A stretch of DNA of 64,000 bases from Apoda limacodes (lineage: Eukaryota; Arthropoda; Insecta; Lepidoptera; Limacodidae). This document shows positions 45,240-54,390 of this stretch, piece by piece. Both the position numbers and the translations under genes were made by a program. Position 1 is the first letter of the stretch. Each line of letters starts with the position of its first letter. The notes under the pieces were generated by a model. That model had not been told where the DNA came from, made no database searches, and saw only the letters and a list, made by a program, of their open reading frames with translations. The stretch spans positions 439,001 to 503,000 of the forward strand of contig OX291547.1 in the NCBI GenBank assembly GCA_946406115.1. Reading direction: 5' to 3'.

Positions 45240-46930
45240 GTAAACCGATTTTAATTAAATTTTAGTAAGCTGTTATGCACATGCCGGGGAAGGTTTCTGC
45301 GAAAGAAAAAAGGGTCAAATGAGAGTAGGACAGGGCAATAAGGCTGAACCGATTGTAATGAAATTTTGGTAAGTTGTTTTGCACATGCCGGGGAAGGTTT
45401 CTGAGAAAGAAAAAAGGGTGAATTGCCAGTCGGACAGGGCAATAAGGGAGAACCGATTGCAATTAAATTTTAGTAGGTTGTTATGCACATGCCGGGGAAG
45501 GTTTCTGCTAAAGAAAAAGGGTGAAGTGCCAGTCGGACAGGGCAATAAAGGTGAACCGATTGTAATGAAACTTTAGTAAGTTGTTATGCACATGCCGGGG
45601 AAGGTTTCTGCGAAAGAAAAAAAGGGTCAAGTGCGAGTTGGACAGGGCAATAAGGGTGAACCGATTGTAATAACATTTTGGTAAGTTGTTATGCACACGC
45701 CGGGGAAGATGTCTGCGAAAGAAATAAAGGGTCGGTCGAGTCGGACTCTCGCACTAAGGAAAACTCGAAGACGGGTAGACCAATTCGGGTATTTTTTTTT
45801 ATTGTGTTTGTTAGTGTTAAGGTAAGGTTTTTATGAAAGAAAAAAAACCGTCAAGTGCGAGTCAGACTCGCGCACTAAGGGTAAACCGATTTTAATTAAA
45901 TTTTAGTAAGCTGTTATGCACATGCCGGGTAAGGTTTCTGCGAAAGAAAAAAGGGTCAAATGAGAGTGGGACAGGGCAATAAGGGTGAACCGATTGTAAT
46001 GAAATTTTGGTAAGTTGTTTTGCACACGACGGGGAATTCTCTGAGAAAGAAAAAAAGGTTCAAGTGAGAGTCGGACAGGGCAGTAAGGATGAACCGATTG
46101 TAATGAAAGTTTGGTAAGTTGTTTTGCACACGACGGGGAAAGTTTCTGAGAAAGAAAAAAAGGGTCAATTGCGAGTCGGTCAGGGCAATAAGGGAGAACA
46201 GATTGCAATTAAATTTTAGTAGGTTGTTATGCACATGCCGGGGAAGGTTTCTGCTAAAGAAAAAAGGGTGAAGTGCCAGTTGGACAGGGCAATAAAGGTG
46301 AACCGATTGTAAAGAAACTTTAGTAAGTTGTTATGCACATGCCGGGGAAGGTTTCTGCGAAAGAAAAAAAGGGTCAAGTGCGAGTCGGACAGGGCAATAA
46401 GGGTGAACCGATTGTAATAACATTTTGGTAAGTTGTTATGCACACGCCGGGGAAGATGTCTGCGAAAGAAATAAAGGGTCGGTCGAGTCGTCTCGCATTA
46501 AGGAAAACTCGAAGACGGGTGGACCAATTCGGGTTTTTTTTTTTATTGTGTTTGTTAGTGTTAAGGTAAGGTTTTTATGAAAGAAAAAAACCGTCAAGTG
46601 CGAGTCAGACTCGCGCACTAAGGGTAAACCGATTTTAATTAAATTTTAGTAAGCTGTTATGCACATGCCGGGGAAGGTTTCTGCGAAAGAAAAAAGGGTC
46701 AAATGAGAGTGGGACAGGGCAATAAGGCTGAACCGATTGTAATAACATTTTGGTTAGTTGTTATGCACACGCCGGGGAAGATGTCTGCGAAAGAAAAAAA
46801 GGGTCAAGTGCGAGTCGGACAGGGCAATAAGGGTGGACCGATTGTAATGAAATTTTGGTAAGTTGTTATGCACACGCCGGGTAAGGTTTCTGAGAAAGAA
46901 AAAAGTCAGTTGCGACTTCGGAGTTGCGCA
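45240..46930 (+). repeat. 104-bp tandem array with higher-order structure
   Basis: A unit of 103-105 bp with TTATGCACATGCCGGGGAAG repeats 14 times; the TGCAC word lies at 45276, 45380, 45484, 45587, 45692, then 45917, 46021, 46125, 46230, 46334, 46439, then 46660, 46764 and 46869. Groups of 5, 6 and 3 units are separated by gaps of 225 and 221 bp that hold a divergent pair of units with GTCAAGTGCGAGTCAGACTC. ORFs on the minus strand in this region come from the repeat and are not genes. Confidence 0.95.
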
Positions 46931-47339
46931 ATAAGAGTTAAAATACAAATTAACTTGACATATGTAGGTATAACAACAAAACATCTATAGACATACATGC
47001 CGACTGGGAGCTTTACATGGCGTGCGCTGGCTAAGAGTTACATATATTTCTAACAGATACCGATTTAAGTTAGTTTATCGACATAACATGTCCGGTTCCA
47101 TACACTTATAACGGATAGCGGTGTAAGTTAGTTTATTTTCATAAATGTCCGGATTGGGTTAGTATCTAATAGAAATCCCCACGGGTGTCACCGTGGTTAA
47201 TAGATAACCCTTGGTTGTAACAGTGTGCTTAGTGTGAGTTTTAGCGTATTCGTAAATCTGCAATCGCTTTCGCGTATTCATTAAAAGTCCTATGAGAAAA
47301 AATAGTCTTGAAACGCGTCCCCTAGAGGCGCTCCTTCAT

Positions 47340-48045
47340 TTCCATACATGCATTTCATTGCCGCGAACGCGATAGTAACGTTAAAAACTCACACTAGGCA
47401 CACTGATGGTGCTACAGCGCATCAACTTTAAGGGCAGAACAACGTCTGCCGGGTTATTTCCATACATGTATTTCGTTACCGCGAACGCGATAGTAACGTT
47501 AAAAACTCACACTAGGCACACTGATGGTGCTACAGCGCATCAACTTTAAGGGCAGAACAACGTCTGCCGGGTTATTTCCATACATGTATTTCGTTACCGC
47601 GAACGCGATAGTAACGTTAAAAACTCACACTAGGCACACTGATGGTGCTACAGCGCATCAACTTTAAGGGCAGAACAACGTCTGCCGGGTTATTTCCATA
47701 CATGTATTTCGTTACCGCGAACGCGATAGTAACGTTAAAAACTCACACTAGGCACACTGATGGTGCTACAGCGCATCAACTTTAAGGGCAGAACAACGTC
47801 TGCCGGGTTATTTCCATACATGTATTTCGTTACCGCGAACGCGATAGTAACGTTAAAAACTCACACTAGGCACACTGATGGTGCTACAGCGCATCAACTT
47901 TAAGGGCAGAACAACGTCTGCCGGGTTATTTCCATACATGTATTTCGTTACTACGAACGCGATAGTAGCGTTAAAAATTCACACTAGGCACACTGATGGT
48001 GCTACACCGCATCAACTTTAAGGGCAGAACAACGTCTGCCGGGCC
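47340..48045 (+). repeat. 118-bp tandem array containing the 3' hairpin
   Basis: Units start (CGTTAAAAAC) at 47379, 47497, 47615, 47733, 47851 and 47969, an exact 118-bp period. The middle units are almost identical; the first and last are more divergent. Each unit contains GGGCAGAACAACGTCTGCCG, the same hairpin that precedes the terminal CTAG, but only the last unit continues to GGGCCAGCTAG. A stretch at 47219-47240 (CAGTGTGCTTAGTGTGAGTT) is the inverse of part of each unit. Confidence 0.96.
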
Positions 48046-48059
48046 AGCTAGTTAAAAAT

Positions 48060-48990
48060 AAAAGTCCCCAAAGGTCTGTGGTGTTTTTAATTTCTAATGT
48101 TTTAAATGTATTAATGATATCCGTAGGACTAATGTTTTTAAATACAAAGGGAACGTTACATTCAGGAACACTAGTTTTTAATAATTTTTCTGCTAAGATT
48201 GGACTTGGGTTTAGATGTTCAGTTGTTTTGAATGGAATATTCCTACAAAACTGTTCAAAGGCAACTGCTACCTCAGAATTTGTTTTAAAACTAGCATCAT
48301 CTACAATCAACTCAAAGTCCTGACAAGAATTCCTAGCTTTACCAGTTTCATTATTTATTATGTTCCATGTAGTTTTTATTTTATTTGTTGAATTTTTTAC
48401 TTTATGTCTGAGGTGAATTGCTTTTGCAACAAGACAGACCTTTTTAAAGGTTTTTGAGTATTTTTTTAATTATTCCCTAAATATTTGGCTATTATTATAT
48501 TTTTTTCTTTATATAATTCATACAGTTTACGCCTACTTTTATGAATACCTGGGGTTGCCCATTCACTAAAGCTAAAGCGACTGGAAATAAGTTTCTTTTT
48601 TGCAGTAAACATTTTATTATACTCTGTAGTAATAGTGTCAAGAACAGTATTGTACATATCATTTGGGTCGCCATTATAAAGCAAATCTGGAAGTTTATGC
48701 ATTAAGTTAGATTTAAATGATTCAACCCGTTTAGTTGTTATTGGTATAATTTTTTATTTTCTTTTTAGTAATACTATTCTTTCTTTCTTAAACCACTAAC
48801 TGTCCACAATGATCTGACTCTAGATTGCTTATAATTGATTTTTTAATTGGTTTTATGTCAGTAAATATATTGTCGATGCAAGTGGCACTGGATACTGCAA
48901 TTCTGGTTGGTTCACAAAACAAATTATTGAAATTAAAATATAAAATGATAGCGACAAGGCTAACGCTCTGGTACAATGGTGTGTGAGATA
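48060..48990 (-). pseudogene. Family-C endonuclease end and linker
   Basis: Minus frame 48976-48788 gives NLFCEPTRIAVSSATCIDNI and then ISNLESDHCGQLVV. The SDH pair is the end of an APE endonuclease. The linker follows with KLPDLLYNGDPNDMYNTVLD, SRFSFSEWATPGIHKSRRKL (48702-48466) and FKTNSEVAVAFEQFCRNIPF (48310-48002). Everything upstream in the endonuclease (the Asn, Glu and GDFN blocks) has been lost, and ORF1 runs straight into this piece. Confidence 0.8.
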
Positions 48991-50090
48991 ATATTTATGT
49001 CTTGTCCTTATATAATTATGTCTAATAATACTGTTAGTATCTATCACATGAAAGTTATTGTTATTGCTAGACATAGTATGCAAAGCTAAATTTAACTCAC
49101 ATCTAAGGTTGTTTTCCTCCTGTGGCTAACCCTTACAATAGGGAAATGTAAACATTACAATTTTTTTTAGTTTAAGTGCGCTTATACTATTATAATATTG
49201 TCTTAATTCACTTTTATTTACATTACCCCTGTTACCGATCAATATTACTAATGTAGAGGATGGAGTGATTTTGTCAGACTTTATTAAACTTCTTATTATA
49301 TTAACATAATTGGCATTTGGCATACAATTATTAAAAACCGGTTGTCCTACACTTGAGCTGAGAAAGTCTCCAAAACCTTTTCCCGTTTCATCGCAAAACA
49401 TTACTATATTGTCATCAACATTACATTTTTGTGAAACACTAGTTGAGTGAGAACTGTTGTGAGCATATTATTGTTGGTCTGATTCCAAACTGACACACAT
49501 TGGCGACTGAGGTGTTGGTAAAGGTAGTAACAAGGATGCACAATCTGGCTGTGAATCGCTGAGGCGTTTACAATCACACATACTGTGATTGAGTTGTAAT
49601 GACTCAAAACGCTCTGCATTATATTTACTCAATTCAATTAACTCATTCATAGCCAGTGTGTGCTCCTCCATCTCTCTCAGAGACTCTTCATACTTGCAGG
49701 TCATCATCTACAAGGATGTATGTAAATCTTTTATTTGCAAGTCGAGTAAATGTATATCAGTTTTATGTTGTAGCCTACTGTTTTCTAATTGCAACTTACA
49801 TACTTTCAGATGTTCCACTAACTGTAATTTTTCTTTGTAGTAATTTACATTTCTACTTAATATTTTTTGCTTTTTGATCATTTTTTCATTTTTTTTTATA
49901 AATCTGTTGATTTTGATGTATTTTTTTATCTGGTTTGTACTGCACTTAGCAAGCCTCACTGGTTTAGAAGAATTAATGGTGTCATCACCTGTAAGATCTA
50001 TAGCGGTGGTATTGCTAGTTGCAGCAGAAACAAGATTAGGGGCCTTACTACATAATTCGTCAAAAAGATTTTGAGTTTGATGCTGTGTGT
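48990..50090 (-). pseudogene. Family-C ORF1: coiled coil plus esterase-like domain
   Basis: The minus frame near 50075-49960 reads NLFDELCSKAPNLV, then NSSKPVRLAKCSTNQIKKYI. 49959-49708 is a lysine-rich coiled coil (KMIKKQKILSRNVNYYKEKL). 49707-49468 continues with heptads. 49401-49126 reads FCDETGKGFGDFLSSSVGQP, TLVILIGNRGNVN and KKIVMFTFPYCKG, in the position and order of the SGNH-esterase-like domain known in CR1-type ORF1 proteins; the final block is FHVIDTNSII and KYYLTHHC. The usual catalytic Ser after GD is not evident (FCDET). Stops at about 49465 and 49125 break it. Confidence 0.7.
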
Positions 50091-50102
50091 AAGTATGGGT
50101 TA

Positions 50103-50310
50103 CTTACTACTGTGTACTGTATAGGCGGAGCCGGGAGAGAAGAGAAAAATGCGAAGTCTTGTGAGCAACTGTCTGAAATAAAGTGCTTTTTTTAATACAT
50201 AACGGGGGTATTTAAAAAAAAAATCATACATATATATATATAATATTATAATAAACATATTAATTAATTAATTATTATAACTTTTTTTTATTAATATATA
50301 TTTATTTTGA
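50103..50310. other. 59-bp repeat remnant and AT-rich spacer
   Basis: CTTACTACTGTGTACTGTAT at 50103-50122 is the right-hand leftover of the 59-bp array that starts at 42985. After it comes GGCGGAGCCGGGAGAGAAGA with CTGAAATAAAGTGC, which could be an LTR end, then TA- and TTAA-rich sequence. No gene. Confidence 0.5.
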
Positions 50311-50795
50311 CTAGGTGATAAATATGAGGACCCCATTGAAGTTTGGAGACCAGCGTTATGCCGAGAAAGACCGTTGAATCAACAAGTTCTGATGGCATTA
50401 TTTAATTAATCTTAACATGTCTGTCGTCTCTTAACTATAAATAGTAGAGAGGTGTCGTCAGCAAGTAAGACAATGGGAAATCATTAATGTTAATAAGAAA
50501 TAGAAAAGGACCTAAAATTGGACTCCCATAGTGACTGCTGATGATCTTTCACCGTTGTCATCTATTTTTGTACTCTGCTGCTCATGTAGGAGTTTAAAAG
50601 GTCGAAAGCTTTGCCCTTTAATACCATAGTGATGTAGCTTCCTGATGAGATTTTCATGTTGGACACATTCAAATGCCTTAAATAAACCACAAAACACTCC
50701 AACACTCATGCGAATCGTCGCATGCTTTAAATATATATTTAATAGTGCCACTCCTGCGTTGGTTCCTGAACGGCCTTTCATAAAGCCAAACTGTT
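50311..50795 (-). pseudogene. CR1-like LINE (family C), copy 4, RT scrap
   Basis: The minus frame 50781-50512 gives [40 protein letters not shown] and KLHHYGIKGQS. Further fragments to 50311 match the RT of copies 1 and 3 with internal deletions; the YADD block is worn to GADDTSLL-like text and PQGS is lost. Motif A Asp reads Gly (CGLFKAF instead of CDLSKAF). Dead. Confidence 0.8.
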
Positions 50796-51520
50796 AGTAC
50801 TAAGTATGTTTTGTACCGCTGGTATCGGGGCCGAGCAGACGAGCGGCTTATCCACGTTCAGTGACAACAAAATCTGGTGAGTTCTATTTATTCATAGATG
50901 TATCGATGACTTGCGTGGACAACATTTTTGTGCATTGTAGTTTAGCAATTGGAATCAAAGTTAAAGCTAATCGAAGCAACCAAAATGCAAGATATTTATG
51001 TAGTATTTATTTCAAAATGTTACACGTAAAGTTTGCAGGAATTTGTAAAAAAAGGCATATTATCGTCACCTTTGTGGCATTATTCTCGGGGCTTTTGGTC
51101 ACGAAAGTGACTTTATACCCTGAAAGTGATTCTTTGTATGTTGGCAAAAAAGTTTTATGACTTTTGTCAGTGCCACAAACTATCAAATAACGCCGAAAAA
51201 AAAATAAAAAAAATTCAGAAAAAAGTTTTATGACTATTGTCAGTGCCTTAGAATGCCACAAACTATCAAAGAACGCCGAAAAACAATACAAAAAATTCAG
51301 AAAAACTAAAACAGAAAGAAAAAAAGCGAATCCTGGGCTTCACAATGCTGTCAAAGCAAATCGTTATTATAGAAGTAAAGCCAGAGGAGTCATTGTACCA
51401 AGCCAATGAAATGTATATCCAAATAAAAAGAGCAAAACAGTTACGAGATCGACTCAAGAACAAACTGTACGGCAAAAGAAAAGAACAAAAAAACAGCACA
51501 AAAGGCAAAATATTTTGCTT
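50796..51520. other. Non-coding stretch with an 82-bp tandem duplication
   Basis: Between about 51145 and 51306 the block AAGTTTTATGACT...GTCAGTGCC plus CCACAAACTATCAAA(T/G)AACGCC is present twice, 82 bp apart. A + strand frame starting at 51345 begins MLSKQIVIIEVKPEESLYQA and is basic; it runs out into an antisense LINE at 51521. I do not recognise it. Confidence 0.45.
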
Positions 51521-52470
51521 GCTTGAAAATTTTAGCTTCTCTGCAAGACCTATTAAACCACGTTCGTTTTTCGACGCCGGCAGCTACTCGCAGGTTAGGA
51601 ATGAAACATTCCATACCAGCGAGGATTGTCTCAGTGACTGTGGCAGCACAGACGTCAGGATCTTCCTCCACGGGCACGATGCATAAAATTTACGCAATCC
51701 ATCCCAGTCTGCCGACTTATAACCCCAATTAGTTGGCCCAGATGGATTAGGTTGTGTGCATGACACTTGAGTCCGAACGAGACAGTGGTCCGAGGAGCCA
51801 AGAGGCTATATATCCGTCCGGACGTGTAGTCAGTAGAAGGTCCAGCAAGGAGTTCGTATGGTCCTCTATATCTGGTATTCTCGTTGGAGAAAATACCAGC
51901 TGAGAAAATCCATAGGTCAGAGCAAATTCATGAGCAGATATACCTGCATAGTTATTGGTTCGAGAACAGAGCCACTCACGATGGTGGGCGTTAAAGTGTC
52001 CCAAAATAACTAGTTCTGCTGTGGGATATTGCTCTAGAACTTTGTCACTCGTAAAACTCAGTTGCGTGAAGAGTCGAGTTACGTCCGTGTCACCGCTATG
52101 AGACCTGTAAAGGCACGCATGGATACGAGTGTGGCCGCCGTGATCTACGCGTACCTACAATATCGACAGGTCCCTGTCTTCAAGGCTATGAAGGCGGCGA
52201 CAGCAGATATCCTCCCGGACGAACATACATACACCGGCACGACTCACAAAATTGGGCTCGAGTTTGTAGCCGGGATAGTGAAGGTATGATGTATCGGCCG
52301 GGTAGGATATCTGCGTCTCCGTTAGAAAAAGAATGCAGTTTCTAGATGGTGGTGAACTGCGTTAAGATTGGCGTGAATACCCCTAATGTTGCAAAAATCC
52401 ACATTGAATGTGGATAAAGTGGCCGCTGAAAAAACTGTTTTTCATTTATTTCTTGTCATATTTATTAAAA
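51521..52470 (-). pseudogene. Family-B endonuclease, N-terminal part preserved
   Basis: The minus strand reads LSTFNVDFCNIRGIHANLNA (start of the APE endonuclease with Asn) then FLTETQISYPADTSYLHYPG, VFREDI-type text, VILGHFNAHHREWLCSRTNN (GDFN changed to GHFN, so the catalytic Asp is lost), TRIPDIEDHTNSLLDLLLTT. Then broken frames continue to GMECFIPNLRVAAGVEKRTW and FNRSCREAKIFKQA. Frameshifts occur near 52280-52060 and 51800-51680. Confidence 0.83.
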
Positions 52471-52870
52471 GGGTTATTTAGACAAAAGATGAGGATTTAC
52501 TGCACAGACAGCTCAGAGGAAAAAAGGTGCGGTACTAGAACTGCCGAAGCATGGCACAGATGATGCGGTTGCTGGCACGGCGGGCGGAAAGGCCCCTGAT
52601 CCCCCTCTGTTGTAGTAGTTGTAGCCGGGTCCACTCCGGTCTCCTTCTCCGGCACGACTACCGCTTCAATGACTTTACACAGGCTGGCGGATCAGCCTCC
52701 CAGGGCGGAGATTAAGTGAGCCCTGGGTGCAGGAACCCGTTCAACCTGCGGACGGCCAGCGGTCAGCCTTTTCATCAGGTCTCCCCGACCGCCGTACCAT
52801 CACGCCACGTCTAAGCTGAGCAATGAAAGCAACAACCACCGCCGGTCCTCCGATGTCTACGCAGCGAATC
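51521..52870 (-). mobile_element. Family-B LINE, copy 3, 5' half
   Basis: On the minus strand: a GC-rich leader (about 52870-52440) followed by the endonuclease and linker, cut at AAGATTTTCAAGCAA-like sequence (51521), which corresponds to about 18745 in copy 1. It is the only copy here with the 5' leader and the endonuclease start, complementing copies 1, 2 and 4. Loss of the 3' half is atypical for a LINE insertion. Confidence 0.85.
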
Positions 52871-54390
52871 CTCAAAGAGCTCTGGCAACCTTTCTCACCG
52901 CCAGAGACACAACACTACTTAATGTTAGTGTTATTGTGGCCGCGGTTTTCTGTAAGGTGGAGGTACTTCCCCAGTTCGGGCTGCTCATTCGAGCAAGTAC
53001 TCGCTATGCCCTACTTTATTTTTTCAGGTGGCTTATTCGAGCGAGTACTTGCAGTGCAGTGTTTTATGATAAAAAATTATTACTAAAGTTATGTTGTTCA
53101 AATTGACAATAATACATCAGGTATATTAAGAACCTCTGACAAAACTGGTAATTGCCAGTTTTGTTTATTGATATCATATATTTGCCAGTTTAATTATTTT
53201 CTTAGCATTAATTCTCATAAACAGTACTTAAATTATGAAAATATAATGGCTGTAAAGTTTATTTATCACTTTCGTGGCTTATTGCGTCACTTTCGTGGGA
53301 TCAAGAACTTCAAAATATTATATCAGCCAAACGAGGCTCACGATCTGATTAATTTACTTATGGATTTACTCGTCTTATGAAGCGCTATAAGCTATTTACA
53401 GAAATTGCTCTAATAAGTAATAAACTTAAATCTGCCACGAAGGTGACGATGAGAATCGTGGCGATGAGAATTACCCGGTTGTTTTTTTTTTGTTAAAAAG
53501 TTTTTTTCCTTAGTGCCCCTTTTGTACACCCCAGCACCCCACCCCAAACACCTAACACTTGTTTATTACCTGTCTACATACATAGACTAAGCTTGTGTGC
53601 TTGTGTATTGTGTTAAAGCGTTGGCTTGTCGAGCAAGTGTTCTATAGCATAGACGAGTTTTTTGACTTAAAAATCTAACTGACTATTGTTTGATTGATTA
53701 TTTGAACAATCTTTTACAACTGAATTTTAATTAGATAAATTTAATTTTATCCTATTTATACTACTGACATGTTGGTTAAACATTATTGTATTTTTTATAG
53801 TTATTTTTGAACATAAAGGTAATGTTTAGGTAAATACCTACCTATCGAACAATGTATATTGATAAGATTTTTGTATATTGACGTGTAATAGTAAATGTTA
53901 CCAATAAATGATGTCTATATCTATGTTCGTATAAACATATCCATAAATACAACGTAACAGCTTGTCGCAACGCTACCATTACGCGCCTCGCTGACCTAAC
54001 CTCGGTATTGCAAATATAAATATATAAATAATTATAATAAAAATATAATATAAATAATTGTAAATTGTTACTAGTCATTATCTTCTTTATCTCCCTGCAT
54101 AAAATTAGCTTAGTGTTTTAGCCAAATTCTTTTTAACCCTCTGTTAATCAGACTCTCACTTGACTATTTTAGGTAGCCTATCCTACATCTGTCCCCAAGG
54201 TGCAAGCTATTACACTGCCAAATAACAGTGAGATTGGGGTTTTGCCGTAAAAAGAACATTAACAGACAGGTGAGGAGATAATTTTATAATACTTATGTGT
54301 AGTTTACAAACCAAGGTTTTTAAATAGTATAAGTGATTGTGGTCTGTAGGCTGAATGATTTAAGTTAATGCTATATTTAAATTATATTTT
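52871..54390. other. AT-rich non-coding stretch
   Basis: No domain recognised. Short phrases recur: GAGCAAGTACTCGC / GAGCGAGTACTTGC (53001-53050) and TCACTTTCGTGG (53266 and 53287). A C-rich run sits at 53525-53555. ORFs at 52823-53086 and 53168-53380 are not recognised. Confidence 0.35.

Larger units (their letters stand above)
44957..48051 (+). mobile_element. Helitron-like element carrying two satellite arrays
   Basis: The 3095-bp insertion starts TCTATATATATAAAAATATA directly after an A (44956) and ends CTAG (48048-48051) directly before a T (48052). A hairpin with 6-bp arms GGCAGA / TCTGCC (48023-48040) lies 7 nt before CTAG. TC start, CTRR end, subterminal hairpin and A^T insertion are the Helitron hallmarks. 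No Rep/helicase ORF exists, so it is non-autonomous. The interior is an array of 104-bp units (about 45240-46930), about 400 bp of single-copy sequence, and an array of 118-bp units (about 47340-48045). It lies inside family-C LINE copy 3. Confidence 0.8.
43266..50102 (-). mobile_element. CR1-like LINE (family C), copy 3, with ORF1, split by Helitron
   Basis: Minus-strand order: ORF1 (50090-48990), a short endonuclease remnant (48976-48788), linker (48700-48060), Helitron insertion (44957-48051), RT (44956-43558), and 3' UTR ending in AAAGTC units (TTTGAC tail) at 43266-43282. Without the insertion it is about 3.7 kb. A few hundred bases around the insertion (present in copy 2 near 39370-39440) and most of the endonuclease have been deleted. 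It is the only family-C copy here with ORF1. Confidence 0.88.

Noticed and set aside
44990..46990. Many 60-100-codon frames on the minus strand with similar peptides
   Set aside because: They are translations of the 104-bp tandem array; frame and content change with each unit and there is no start or domain support.
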